Shown: positions 19,223 through 28,474, counted from the first letter of the stretch. The stretch is DNA of 64,000 nucleotides from Planctomycetota bacterium (GCA_014238905.1 JABAAE010000005.1:264712-328711), one strand, 5' to 3'. Notes: generated by a model from the letters alone, not told the origin. Translations and numbers: made by a program.

Positions 19223-20089
19223 TAACAGATGATTCAGGATTTCACTGGCGATATCGACGTCACGGACTTGGCCAAGCATTTTCCAACCTGGCACGGCGTT
19301 CACCTCAATCAAATGGGTATCGCCGTCTTTTGTCACCAAAAGATCGACACCGACAATTTCATTCTCACTCGCTTTTGCCGCGCGGAACGCCAAGTCCAGT
19401 TCATTCGGGGTGGGTTCATACGGGACCCCCGTTCCCCCCTGCGCGGCATTGGTAATCCAAGAGCCCTCGTTTTGCCGGCGAACGGCGTAAAACTGGGAAC
19501 CGATCAGCAGAATACGAATATCTCGTATCACATCGGCAAGAAATTTTTGGCAATAGATCACACTCCTTGTCTGTTCCAACGTCTTGAAGACTCGGTAGGC
19601 CATCTCGATATCTTCGACGAGGATCAACCCTCGTCCCTCCCCACCAAAAACCGGCTTAACCACCACAGGACAATCACAGCCTTTAAACCAGTTCAAGGCA
19701 GAATCAGCCTTTTGAAAAACAGCGGTGGGCGGAAAAGGAAGGCCAGCTTTCTCAAAACGGATCAACGTCAACGCCTTATCGATGGCTATTTCCAGTCCAA
19801 GTGATGAATTAAAAACCGGGACGCCTTGATTCTCCCAGCAACGCAGTGCATCCATCCTAAAAACAACCTGCTCCAGCGATCCGATCGGCATGGACCTTAC
19901 CAAAATCGCATCCCAACCGGCTTTAGAATCACCAACCGGCAACGAAGCAAGCTCCTGAGAAAATCGACCAAGAGAGACTTCCAGATCAGGATACGGAATC
20001 TGCTGGATTCTGCATTTGTTTTGGGAAGCGATCTCCAAGTCGCGGAGATACCAACTCCCCCCCTGCGCCAGAACTCCAATTGTATTCAT
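19202..20089 (-). CDS. RimK-family ATP-grasp ligase, probably in tetrahydromethanopterin metabolism
   Basis: An ATP-grasp enzyme that joins an amino acid, typically glutamate, to a carboxylate. Visible motifs are CPVVVKPVFGGEGRGLILV (ATP-binding loop, about residues 140-158), the DIRILLIG strand, and the metal-binding end HLIEVNAVPGWKMLG, where Glu and Asn bind Mg. Length (295 aa) is normal for RimK/MptN-type ligases. The methenyl-tetrahydromethanopterin cyclohydrolase gene lies 92 bp upstream on the same strand. RimK-like genes are part of known bacterial tetrahydromethanopterin clusters, so a role in cofactor tail glutamylation or cofactor synthesis is a reasonable inference. Its last codons fall inside a short tandem repeat. 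Confidence 0.85.
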   Translation of the reverse strand: MNTIGVLAQGGSWYLRDLEIASQNKCRIQQIPYPDLEVSLGRFSQELASLPVGDSKAGWDAILVRSMPIGSLEQVVFRMDALRCWENQGVPVFNSSLGLEIAIDKALTLIRFEKAGLPFPPTAVFQKADSALNWFKGCDCPVVVKPVFGGEGRGLILVEDIEMAYRVFKTLEQTRSVIYCQKFLADVIRDIRILLIGSQFYAVRRQNEGSWITNAAQGGTGVPYEPTPNELDLAFRAAKASENEIVGVDLLVTKDGDTHLIEVNAVPGWKMLGQVRDVDIASEILNHLLKKIARG

Positions 20090-20181
20090 AACCGCTTTCG
20101 GAAAGACTTCCTGATTCCATCTAAATCAGGCGTGGTGCCAGATAAATCAGCCGTTGTGACAGAGAACCGCCAAGAGAACTC

Positions 20182-21189
20182 CTACCGTCCATAGGATTCG
20201 GTCAGTAGTTTCTCGTGTAGTCCCCCAAAAGAAAAGCTTCGACCGGTGAGAAGATTATGCATCCGGATATGAGCTGGAGCGAACAAGTGTGGATCGATCT
20301 TATAAAAGTCGAATTGATTCTTTTTGAACAATTCATAAAACGGGATTCCAAAATCAGGCGAACAACTGCTCGGTGCTTTTTCACCCAAACGCTCAATATC
20401 TGAATCCTCTCCCCGTACCCAGAGATCAACGATCCCCCCAAATAAAATAGAATCATTGGTCAGCCCGATCGCCTTCAGGTCGTCAGGGTGGACCGGTGGA
20501 ATTGGGGCTTGCCCACTGGCTGAAACCACACCATTTAAATCAAATCCTAGCTCATGAAGTTTATGAAGTGATGTCTCCACACAACGGGCAACGACCTGCA
20601 CGGTTCCAGAAATTGAACTGGTGGGGGCCAAGGCCAAAATCAAATTAGCAGGCTTAATTCCAACCTCGTCGACGATTAGTTCGATTACTTTTTGGGGAGG
20701 GATTTGACCGGTTTCTAAACAGAGCACGCCCACCGATTCGGATCGATTTTGATCGGTCACCAACGAATATTGTTCGAGAAGCTTCTCTCTTCCTCTGAGG
20801 CAACGAATAGGACCAGATCCCATCGAGAAAAAATCTGCCACCTGAATAGGCCATCCTGCATACTGGGCTCCCATGCAGGCAGCAACAGGATGATCCGTTT
20901 GAAAAAAAAGACTTGGTAAGGAGGTGTTACCTATTTGCATCGGCATCAAGTCAATTCTTGCCAGATCACCGCAAGACAATTTTGCTAATTCTATCCCGGC
21001 CTGCAGGCCGCCCGCAGCGGTCACCCCAAAATCGATTTGCAAACCGTTCTCCGAAGAAGAGAATTCCACTCCCAGTTCAGTGGAACGGTTCTGGATCGTT
21101 TCGGCCAGAAAGCGACTTCGTTGATTTAAATCCAAAGATCTTCCCAATTGGTTTTCCCGTAAAAACAGGTCACAATACAAAAAACACAA
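20182..21189 (-). CDS. mch: Methenyltetrahydromethanopterin cyclohydrolase
   Basis: Converts methenyl- to formyl-tetrahydromethanopterin in the C1 oxidation (formaldehyde detoxification) route shared by methanogens, methylotrophs and planctomycetes. The sequence matches the family along its length: FGVTAAGGLQAGIELAKLS near the N-terminus, FFSMGSGPIRCL at about residue 120-131, LILALAPTSSISGTVQVVAR, and the C-terminal DFYKIDPHLFAPAHI. Expected length is about 315 residues, so the true start is probably one of the TTG codons near 21147 or 21135 (LDLNQRSRFLAET), not the first possible one at 21189. With the downstream RimK-like gene it forms a two-gene minus-strand unit. Other pathway genes are not in the window. 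Confidence 0.93.
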   Translation of the reverse strand: MCFLYCDLFLRENQLGRSLDLNQRSRFLAETIQNRSTELGVEFSSSENGLQIDFGVTAAGGLQAGIELAKLSCGDLARIDLMPMQIGNTSLPSLFFQTDHPVAACMGAQYAGWPIQVADFFSMGSGPIRCLRGREKLLEQYSLVTDQNRSESVGVLCLETGQIPPQKVIELIVDEVGIKPANLILALAPTSSISGTVQVVARCVETSLHKLHELGFDLNGVVSASGQAPIPPVHPDDLKAIGLTNDSILFGGIVDLWVRGEDSDIERLGEKAPSSCSPDFGIPFYELFKKNQFDFYKIDPHLFAPAHIRMHNLLTGRSFSFGGLHEKLLTESYGR

Positions 21190-21269
21190 ATTGCCTTATT
21201 GCATCGCTGACCACCAGTGGTCGATTATCGCTTTTCCCACGCTTATGAAAAGGTAATACAAACATCAAC

Positions 21270-21824
21270 ATGCAAGAAATCGACCCGTCCATCTATGGCC
21301 CTTTTTCGAATATGATACCCTCTTGCCCGGAGATGGACTTGTCATCGGGGAATCCTGATATTTCGCGTTTGAGCGAATTTGGGGAATTAGCCAATCAGCT
21401 TGCCGATACTGGCGGATCGGACCGCGAACTGGAGATGTCGCAATGCTGTCTTTCAGCCATTTGGCTATTCAACGATTTCCTCGAACAATCGCACCTCATC
21501 AGCCAGACCCTGTACTCGCAAGCGGGCAGTTATTTACATGGGATAATGCATCGTAGAGAGGGAGATTTTGCCAACTCTCGCCATTGGCTGCGAAAAACCG
21601 TAGGCGCAGATTGTTTACTAGCTGTTACCAAAGGACTTCCGTTATGTTCAGACCCCGCGTTGATTGCCCGCTGCGGAACGCCATTTGACCCTGCCCAATT
21701 AACCACCTTGGTCGAACAGAACCTAGACAACGACTCGCTGAACCTAAAAAAACTGACTTTTACCGAGTTATGGGGCCTGTTTGATTGGTGTTTCCACCAA
21801 ACGACGTTTACGAATTCCAATTAA
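21270..21824 (+). CDS. Protein of unknown function
   Basis: A 184-residue soluble, mostly helical protein. The stretch YLHGIMHRREGDFANSRHWLRK is reminiscent of a motif that I recall from uncharacterised planctomycete and fungal proteins, but I cannot name a family. No signal peptide or membrane segment. The start at ATG 21270 has AAAAGG about 14 nt upstream, which is distant. It is divergent from mch with 80 bp between them, so the two may share a control region. Confidence 0.75.
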   Translation: MQEIDPSIYGPFSNMIPSCPEMDLSSGNPDISRLSEFGELANQLADTGGSDRELEMSQCCLSAIWLFNDFLEQSHLISQTLYSQAGSYLHGIMHRREGDFANSRHWLRKTVGADCLLAVTKGLPLCSDPALIARCGTPFDPAQLTTLVEQNLDNDSLNLKKLTFTELWGLFDWCFHQTTFTNSN

Positions 21825-21938
21825 CAAAACCGCTCTACAGAGGGTCCTTGAGAGTCCGGGCTGCTTCATCTTCCGAAATAGGAGGTTAGGACAATTGGGT
21901 TATCTGTGGATTTTATCTGGAAATTACCAGCATTCTCC

Positions 21939-21967
21939 TTGAACACCCCTACAATCATAACTATTGT
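21939..21967 (+). promoter_or_regulatory. Probable sigma70-type promoter
   Basis: TTGAAC (21939-21944), 17 bp, TATTGT (21962-21967), about 80 bp ahead of the chosen start of the secreted protein gene at 22046. Consensus match is fair. Confidence 0.5.
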
Positions 21968-22045
21968 ATGGGTTTAACGGATGCGCCATTGGTGCGCTTG
22001 ATAGTCTTGCCAGTTTTTAATGGCTTTTTATACATGGAGATTTTC

Positions 22046-23053
22046 ATGAGATCGGTTCTTACTGGCTTTCTTTTTGCCACCGTAATACCCGCATTGGGAA
22101 TGTCGCAGGATGCGATTCAGCCTGAGATTTCGATTAAAACCGCTTCTCTAACTCGAGAGGGGCATTTGGTCGGTACGATCTCTACCGCACTATCTTCCTT
22201 TGCCGCGATTAGTCCCGCCGAAGGACTGACGGTCACTCTATCTCGCAAAGGGACGGTCATGGGCAAAGCCGAAACCGGTCGCGAGGGCACGTTTGTCATG
22301 GAAAACGTAAAGCCGGGACGATACAGCTTGGTTGCCGCCGGAAAAACGGCTTTACTAGCCACCGGAATTGATATCGTCGCCGCTGTCAAAGACGCTCCAG
22401 CGAAGGACGTTGATGGCCTGAACATGGTCGCGATGCCGAGTCCCTACGACATGGCGAAGACGATTCTTTCCCGTTTCAGAAAACGTTTAGCTGCTGGCAA
22501 TCCTGTCAAACAGACTCCGATCCAATTGATTTCTACCCGAGTCACAACCCCTTCCGTGACCGAAGGGACCATTCAAGGACAGGTGGCTGATCTCAACGGA
22601 GCCTTAGTCGGAAAAGCGACGGTCGTCTTGGTGCAGGGCGACAAGGTGGTCGTCCAAACGCAAGCTCAGCATGGGGTTTATACATTTGATAACGTGAAAC
22701 CAGGCATTTATTCCTTGATGGCAGTCTCCGACGGCGGATTTTCGGTATTCGGGTTAGAAGTGCTCAAAGGGTCCATCACTCGAAAGGTCTCGTTTGAGAA
22801 GGCATCGCCCACCGACATCACCTTGGTGGATGGAAAGACGATTTTACTCATTACAACTCAGGACGACGAAGAAGATAAAAATACAGAAGATGAAGAAGAA
22901 GATGAAATCATCATTCCCTTCTTTCCCGGTTCCGGACCTGGCGGAGGCGGTGGTCTAGGAGGTGGCGGCGGTGGTCTAGGTGGTCTAGGAGCTGTAGCTG
23001 GAGTCGCTGGATTGACTGCCGGTGTCGCTGCTCTGAGCGCCTCACCCAAGTAG
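22046..23053 (+). CDS. Secreted protein with two carboxypeptidase-regulatory-like domains and a Gly-rich tail
   Basis: I chose ATG 22046 because GGAG lies 6 nt upstream and it opens a signal peptide (MRSVLTGFLFATVIPALGMS); the frame is open back to 21968. Two repeats of a beta-sandwich carboxypeptidase-regulatory/SpaA-like type are seen, each ending in a similar strand pair: FVMENVKPGRYSLVAAG (about residue 90-106) and YTFDNVKPGIYSLMAVS (about 230-246). After about residue 275 comes an acidic stretch (DDEEDKNTEDEEEDE), then a glycine-rich segment and a small hydrophobic end. It is probably an exported structural or surface protein. A clear terminator follows the gene, so it is likely transcribed alone. 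Confidence 0.85.
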   Translation: MRSVLTGFLFATVIPALGMSQDAIQPEISIKTASLTREGHLVGTISTALSSFAAISPAEGLTVTLSRKGTVMGKAETGREGTFVMENVKPGRYSLVAAGKTALLATGIDIVAAVKDAPAKDVDGLNMVAMPSPYDMAKTILSRFRKRLAAGNPVKQTPIQLISTRVTTPSVTEGTIQGQVADLNGALVGKATVVLVQGDKVVVQTQAQHGVYTFDNVKPGIYSLMAVSDGGFSVFGLEVLKGSITRKVSFEKASPTDITLVDGKTILLITTQDDEEDKNTEDEEEDEIIIPFFPGSGPGGGGGLGGGGGGLGGLGAVAGVAGLTAGVAALSASPK

Positions 23054-23078
23054 GCAATCTTCGTCTTGAATTCAATCA

Positions 23079-23105
23079 AAGGGAGCCGTTTTGGCTCCTT
23101 TTTTC
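23079..23105 (+). terminator. Rho-independent terminator
   Basis: A hairpin with stem GGAGCC / GGCTCC, a GTTTT-type loop and a following run of six or more T, 26 bp after the stop at 23053. Confidence 0.9.
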
Positions 23106-23182
23106 TGTTCTTGAAATCCATATTGACTTGTCAGGCAACTATTCGCCAAAATCAGCCTAATTACGGAATTCAAGGATGAATT

Positions 23183-24190
23183 TTGACCTCAAAACAATCT
23201 ATTACCGTTGTCGTTCCCTGCTATAACGAGGCAGACGTTCTTCCCTTGCTGTATGAGCGGCTCAGAAACCTCTCGCTCGAGCCGGAGTATCGGATCGACT
23301 TCGTCTTGGTTGATGATGGATCAACCGATGACACCTGGTCCCAAATATCGGCAATTTGCAGGGAACGCGAAGGCTGGAAGGGCATTCGTCTTTCTCGTAA
23401 TTTCGGACATCAAAGAGCCTTGTGGTCCGGTTTTCAGCAGGCCACCGGTGATGCTGTGTTCGTCTTGGACGCTGACTTGCAGGATCCTCCCGAGAAACTG
23501 CGTGATTTTGTGGAACAATGGAAAAACGGCCATCAAGTTGTTTACGGGGTCAGAACAAAACGCAAAGAGTCGGTTTGGAAAAAGATCGCTTACAAATCTT
23601 TTTATCGCATCTTGGCCAGAGTCGCCGACATCGAAATCCCTCTCGATAGCGGAGACTTCTGTCTAATGGACAGGCAAGTGGTCGACGCGATGCTTCAATC
23701 CAACGAAACGACGCCTTTTATTCGGGGAATCAGAGCATGGGTTGGATTTCGCCAGGTCGCGTTGGAATACGAACGAAATCCGAGAGCCGCGGGAAGAGAA
23801 AAATACAGCCTTTCCATGCTGGTTGAACTGGCGATTAATGGTGTCTTTGGTTTTTCGCGTAAACCGCTGCGGATGATCACCTGGTCAGGGTTGCTGGTTT
23901 TTGGTCTCGGTGGCATGATCGCTTTGGGCTTTTTGTTGTCGATCGTATTGAATGCTTCGGTTCCCGGTGATCTGGGATGGATGGCCGCCGGTATGGCCGG
24001 ACTGAGCCTGAGTACCGGCCTGATTTTGACGTCGATAGGCATCGTTGGTGAGTACGTGGGAAGGGTCTTTGAGGCCGCATCGGCGAGACCGGTTAGCTTT
24101 GTATCAGAAATTTCCGAGAGACCTTCCGATTCCCCCTCTCGCCAAGAAAATCAATTCAACGTGGATTTTTTCAGAAAAAGAGCGGCCTAA
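23183..24190 (+). CDS. Family 2 glycosyltransferase, DPM1/GtrB/ArnC-like, membrane-bound
   Basis: Transfers a sugar from a nucleotide sugar, most likely to polyprenyl phosphate. The GT-A fold motifs are VVVPCYNEADVLP at the N-terminus, VLVDDGSTDDTW, FVLDADLQDPPEKL (the DXD-like metal site) and SGDFCLMDRQVV. Two hydrophobic helices near residues 230-290 anchor it to the membrane, as in GtrB. The start is TTG at 23183 with AAGGA 6 nt upstream; no better ATG is in frame. The FAD oxidoreductase gene begins at the base after its stop codon, so the two are co-translated and probably act on the same lipid or glycan precursor. Confidence 0.92.
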   Translation: MTSKQSITVVVPCYNEADVLPLLYERLRNLSLEPEYRIDFVLVDDGSTDDTWSQISAICREREGWKGIRLSRNFGHQRALWSGFQQATGDAVFVLDADLQDPPEKLRDFVEQWKNGHQVVYGVRTKRKESVWKKIAYKSFYRILARVADIEIPLDSGDFCLMDRQVVDAMLQSNETTPFIRGIRAWVGFRQVALEYERNPRAAGREKYSLSMLVELAINGVFGFSRKPLRMITWSGLLVFGLGGMIALGFLLSIVLNASVPGDLGWMAAGMAGLSLSTGLILTSIGIVGEYVGRVFEAASARPVSFVSEISERPSDSPSRQENQFNVDFFRKRAA

Positions 24191-25567
24191 GTGAAAGTTG
24201 TCATCGTTGGAGCAGGAGCCACTGGATTGGCTTTGTCCTACATACTCGCCAGGTCTGGTGTCGAGGTTGAAATCATCGAAGGTTCCCATCGTGCCGGTGG
24301 GTTGCTGAGCACGTTTGATGCCGGTGACGATCACCGTCTTGAGTATTTCTACCACCATTTCTTTACGCATGATGCTGAGATTAACTGGCTATTGGGGGAA
24401 CTCAATTTAGAGAACGACATCCTGTTCAAATCCTCCACTATGGGGATTTACCGCAACGGCCAGGTCCACAACTTTAATGGCATTCGCGATTTGCTGTCTT
24501 TTAAAGCGATGAGCTTTTTATCTCGTTTTCGTTTTGGTATTTCCTCCGCGTTACTCGCTTACCGAAAATACTACACCACTCAGGAGTCCCAGACGGCCCT
24601 CGCATGGTTCCTTAAAAACGCAGGAAAGGATGCAACCGATGCCATTTGGCGGCCCATGCTGGAAGTCAAATTCGGGGACCAAGCGGACAGAATCCCCTTA
24701 GCCTGGATTGCCGGCCGGCTTCGGCAACGTGTTTTATCTCGCAAAGCGGGTGTCGAAAAACTTGGTTACTTAAGAGGATCTTTACAACGGCTTACCGATA
24801 CGTTGGTGATGGAATTAGCCGACTTAGGTGTCAAAATCAATCTTGGAAAAAAGGTAGCAGCGGTAGACCCCAACGGCTCGCCTGCCATCGAGCTGGAAGA
24901 CGGTAGTCGAATCTCCGGAAATCAGCTCGTGTTCACCATTCCTTCGGACAAGCTTGCTTCTCTCATGTCGCCCATCTTGCCTTCCTACGCGACTGACCTT
25001 GCAAAAATTGAATATCTAGGCGCCCTATGTACGGTGCTATCCTTTAAAGAGCCCCTTTCAAGTATCTACTGGACGAATGTGGCTGACGGTCAGTTTGATT
25101 TTGGAGGAGTCATTGAACAGACCCAATTGGTTCCCGCGTCAGAATATGGTGGACAACACCTGGTCTATCTTTCGAAGTATGCCGCCTTGAATGATTCGAT
25201 TTGGCAGGACACCGACAAAGTTTTGATCGACCGGCAATTAAGCCAGCTTGAAACAATGTATCAGAGGCCGGTCCGCGAGGACCTCAATCGGTCGTGGGTC
25301 TTTCGAACACAAAATGCAGCTCCCCTGACTGACCTCGGATTTCGCGATCGCATCCCACCTTTTGCAATGCCGATTGACAATCTCTGGATGGCCTCGATGT
25401 GCCATCTTTATCCGGAAGAAAGAAGCGTTAACAACAGTATCCGGATCGCCGCCGAGATCGCCGACGAAATGGGATTTATGGAGGCAGCGTCCATGGTTCC
25501 TCGGGGAATCAGCGAGGCAGGCAAGGCAGGCAAATCCCCGCCCCTGACGATTCGGCGTGCCGCCTGA
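24191..25567 (+). CDS. NAD(P)/FAD-dependent oxidoreductase (amine oxidase/protoporphyrinogen oxidase-like)
   Basis: A flavoprotein with an N-terminal dinucleotide-binding fold: VVIVGAGATGLALSYILARSG followed by the second motif SHRAGGLLSTFD. The rest resembles amine oxidase, phytoene desaturase and UDP-galactopyranose mutase-like enzymes; RIPPFAMPIDNLWMAS near the C-terminus matches the FAD-closing region of that group. The GTG start immediately follows the stop of the glycosyltransferase gene (TAAGTG), indicating tight coupling. Such pairs occur widely in bacterial cell-envelope loci, but the substrate is unknown. About 458 residues, complete, no membrane segments. Confidence 0.88.
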   Translation: MKVVIVGAGATGLALSYILARSGVEVEIIEGSHRAGGLLSTFDAGDDHRLEYFYHHFFTHDAEINWLLGELNLENDILFKSSTMGIYRNGQVHNFNGIRDLLSFKAMSFLSRFRFGISSALLAYRKYYTTQESQTALAWFLKNAGKDATDAIWRPMLEVKFGDQADRIPLAWIAGRLRQRVLSRKAGVEKLGYLRGSLQRLTDTLVMELADLGVKINLGKKVAAVDPNGSPAIELEDGSRISGNQLVFTIPSDKLASLMSPILPSYATDLAKIEYLGALCTVLSFKEPLSSIYWTNVADGQFDFGGVIEQTQLVPASEYGGQHLVYLSKYAALNDSIWQDTDKVLIDRQLSQLETMYQRPVREDLNRSWVFRTQNAAPLTDLGFRDRIPPFAMPIDNLWMASMCHLYPEERSVNNSIRIAAEIADEMGFMEAASMVPRGISEAGKAGKSPPLTIRRAA

Positions 25568-25712
25568 TATCGGCCGACCTATGAGGCTGCACAGTTGGTC
25601 ACTGAGATGAGTCCGTGCAGCAGATCATCACGAACAGCTCATTAAAAAATTTGTGTTGGACGTTCAATAGGGGTTTCCTGGTCTGTTCGATCAACAGCCG
25701 AAAACCAGCCGC

Positions 25713-26486
25713 TTAACGTAGACTGATGGTGCCACCGTCAATAGCGTGAATACTTCCAGTCACAAAAGAGGCTTCATCACTGCAAAGATAGAGGGCGGCG
25801 GAGGCCAACTCAAAAGGCGTACCCATTCGTCCTATCGGCTGGTAATCCGAAAGCCTTTGCATGGTCTGTTCCTGTTCATCAGGAAAATTCTCTTTGACGA
25901 ACCCGTCTACAAAAGGCGTATGGATTCGACCGGGCAAAATGGCATTGCAGCGAATGTTTTGATCGACGAAATCTTTGGCGATGGAATAAGTCATGGCTGT
26001 CACGGCACCTTTGCTGGCTGTATAGGCAAACCGATCCGCCAGCCCAAACCAGGCGACTGTCGAAGAGATATTCAATATCACTCCCCCTCCATCGCTGGCC
26101 ATTCGCGGCAGGACAGCATGGGAAACGTTGTAGACACCTTTACAGTTGACCGCCATCACACGATCAAAATCTTCTTCGGACGTGGTAGCCGCATCGCCAA
26201 TATGGGCGATACCGGCATTATTAACGAGAATTTCGACAGGGCCCTGTTCGGCCCAAATACTCTCGATGCAGTCCATCATTCCATGATGATCCGTTACGTC
26301 TGCTGCCACATAGATGACTTCAAGCCCCTCCTTCTCTAGTTCGGCTCTGGTCTTTTCACCCATGGCGGTATCACGGTCCAGTATCACAACGGTGGCCCCC
26401 TGTTTGGCAAAAAGCTCAACAATCCCTCGACCGATCCCCGATCCTCCGCCAGTCACAATGGCCGTTTTGCCGTCAAGTCGAAACAT
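25713..26486 (-). CDS. Short-chain dehydrogenase/reductase
   Basis: A classical SDR with all catalytic elements: TGGGSGIGRGIVELF, NNAGIAHIG, ILNISSTVAWFG and YTASKGAVTAM, ending GSIHAIDGGTISLR. The start at ATG 26486 (MFRLDGKTAIVTG) is well supported by AAAGGTGAT shortly upstream; the longer frame to 26549 is not needed. It is divergent from an IlvD/Edd-type dehydratase gene, with 215 bp between them. Sugar dehydrogenases feeding such dehydratases are often SDRs, so oxidation of a pentose or deoxysugar acid intermediate is a reasonable guess. Confidence 0.92.
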   Translation of the reverse strand: MFRLDGKTAIVTGGGSGIGRGIVELFAKQGATVVILDRDTAMGEKTRAELEKEGLEVIYVAADVTDHHGMMDCIESIWAEQGPVEILVNNAGIAHIGDAATTSEEDFDRVMAVNCKGVYNVSHAVLPRMASDGGGVILNISSTVAWFGLADRFAYTASKGAVTAMTYSIAKDFVDQNIRCNAILPGRIHTPFVDGFVKENFPDEQEQTMQRLSDYQPIGRMGTPFELASAALYLCSDEASFVTGSIHAIDGGTISLR

Positions 26487-26701
26487 ATGATCACCTTTAG
26501 AAAATCGATGCTGGCCGGATTCCTTTTGGGAAAAGGTATCATTGGCCACGTAGACCCACCGCCAATCTCAACGGTAAACTGGAATCTTAAAAATCTGGAT
26601 TCTTCGTTCAGGCAGCCGTCAACTGACGGTCCGAATCACAGGAACAAAACCACGATTGACCTCTTTGTCATATATTAATGAATTCAACCGGGTAAAACAG
26701 G

Positions 26702-28474
26702 ATGGCATCTTCTGAAAAGCGAAAACCGCTCCGCAGCGAACAGTGGTTCAACGATCCTGAAGACCCGGGAATGACCGCCGTTTACGTAGAGAGATTCTTT
26801 AATTATGGAATCACCGCGGACGAACTCCAATCCGGACGCCCTGTCATTGGTATAGCTCAAATAGGGAGCGATATTACTCCCTGCAACCGAATCCATCTAC
26901 AAACGGTGGAACGGGTTCGCGATGGTGTACGCGATGCAGGTGGCATCCCCTTGGTATTCCCAGTTCACCCAATCCAGGAAAGTGTGCGGCGACCAACGGC
27001 AGCCCTCGATCGGAATTTGGCCTACATGGGATTAGTCGAAATCATCCATGGCTACCCCTTTGATGGTTTGGTCCTGACAACCGGCTGTGACAAGACGACT
27101 CCAGCCTGCCTTATGGCCGCGGCAACCACCAACCTCCCCTCGATTGCTTTGTCAGGTGGCCCGATGCTCGACAGTTACCATGAGGGCAAACTAACAGGTT
27201 CCGGAGTCGCGCTCTGGGAGGCTCGCAAATTATTGGCAGCCAAGGAGATTGATTACACTCGTTTCATGGAAATCGTGGCAGCTAGCACCACCAGCCAAGG
27301 CCATTGCAACACAATGGGAACCGCCTTGACCATGAATTGCCTGGCGGAGGTTCTCGGCATGTCTCTCCCCGGATGTGGTGCCATACCAGCTGTTTTCAGG
27401 GAACGAATGCAGATGGCCTATGCCACCGGACAAAGGATTGTTCCGATGGTCGGTGAAGATTTAACACCCGAAAAAATCCTGACCAGGAAAGCATTTGAAA
27501 ACGCCATCGTCGCCAATACGGCTTTAGGTGGCTCGACTAATGCTCCCCCGCATTTATGCGCGATTGCCCGGCATTTGGGTATCGAATTGACCGTTTTTGA
27601 TTGGGAAAAGTTGGGATATGACATTCCACTTTTGGTCAACTGCCAGCCAGCAGGCCATTTCCTCGGAGAAGCCTTTCACCGATCCGGCGGTGTCCCGACG
27701 GTCTTAAAAGAACTCGCCGCCGGGGGAAAAATCCATCTGGATTGCCCAACGGTTTCAGGAGATCCGATTGGCCACGCTCTCAACACCGCCGCAGATGGAG
27801 ACAACCGCGTCATCATGCGGTACGAAACGCCGCTCAAAACCGAAGCCGGTTTTCTTGTCCTCAAAGGGAACCTCTTCGACTCGGCTTTGATCAAAACCAG
27901 TGTCATCAACGAACAATTTCGGCAAAAGTATGTCAATGATAAAGGATTCTTCGTAGCCCGGGCGATCGTCTTCGACGGTCCCGAGGATTATCACAACCGG
28001 ATCAACGATGACGCCCTTGAAATTAATGAAGACTGCTTGCTGGTCATCCGAGGCGCCGGTCCGGTCGGTTATCCAGGCTCCGCCGAAGTCGTCAATATGC
28101 AACCACCGGACCACCTCATTCAGAAGGGTATCGATACCTTGCCAACATTAGGAGACGGACGGCAGAGTGGCACTTCAGCTAGTCCCTCAATCTTAAATGC
28201 CAGCCCGGAATCAGCGGTAGGAGGCCGGCTCTCTATTTTAGAAACGGGTGATAAAATCAAAATTGACATTCAAAATCGTCAGGTTGATTTAATGATTTCA
28301 CAATCTGACATCGATCAACGGGTGGCGGACTATATCCCGCCTGTCCTGACTGACCAGACTCCGTGGCAGGAAATCTACAGGGGTTGTGTTGGGCAATTGG
28401 AAACAGGGGCTTGCTTGGATTTTGCCACCAAATTTAGAAATGTAGCCGCTGATACCCCGCGACGAAATCATTAA
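26702..28474 (+). CDS. IlvD/Edd-family dehydratase, probably a sugar-acid (xylonate/arabonate-type) dehydratase
   Basis: An iron-sulfur, Mg-dependent dehydratase. Conserved cysteines are seen in QIGSDITPCNRIH, LVLTTGCDKTTPACLMA and STTSQGHCNTMGTALTM, the three positions expected for the cluster. The C-terminal part has LVIRGAGPVGYPGSAEV and DGRQSGTSASPSIL, as in the family. At 590 residues and with the N-terminal LRSEQWFNDP motif it looks closer to the arabonate/xylonate dehydratase branch than to IlvD, which begins differently. It would form 2-keto-3-deoxy-sugar acids. A short-chain dehydrogenase is transcribed divergently. Assignment to a specific sugar acid is inference. Confidence 0.88.
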   Translation: MASSEKRKPLRSEQWFNDPEDPGMTAVYVERFFNYGITADELQSGRPVIGIAQIGSDITPCNRIHLQTVERVRDGVRDAGGIPLVFPVHPIQESVRRPTAALDRNLAYMGLVEIIHGYPFDGLVLTTGCDKTTPACLMAAATTNLPSIALSGGPMLDSYHEGKLTGSGVALWEARKLLAAKEIDYTRFMEIVAASTTSQGHCNTMGTALTMNCLAEVLGMSLPGCGAIPAVFRERMQMAYATGQRIVPMVGEDLTPEKILTRKAFENAIVANTALGGSTNAPPHLCAIARHLGIELTVFDWEKLGYDIPLLVNCQPAGHFLGEAFHRSGGVPTVLKELAAGGKIHLDCPTVSGDPIGHALNTAADGDNRVIMRYETPLKTEAGFLVLKGNLFDSALIKTSVINEQFRQKYVNDKGFFVARAIVFDGPEDYHNRINDDALEINEDCLLVIRGAGPVGYPGSAEVVNMQPPDHLIQKGIDTLPTLGDGRQSGTSASPSILNASPESAVGGRLSILETGDKIKIDIQNRQVDLMISQSDIDQRVADYIPPVLTDQTPWQEIYRGCVGQLETGACLDFATKFRNVAADTPRRNH

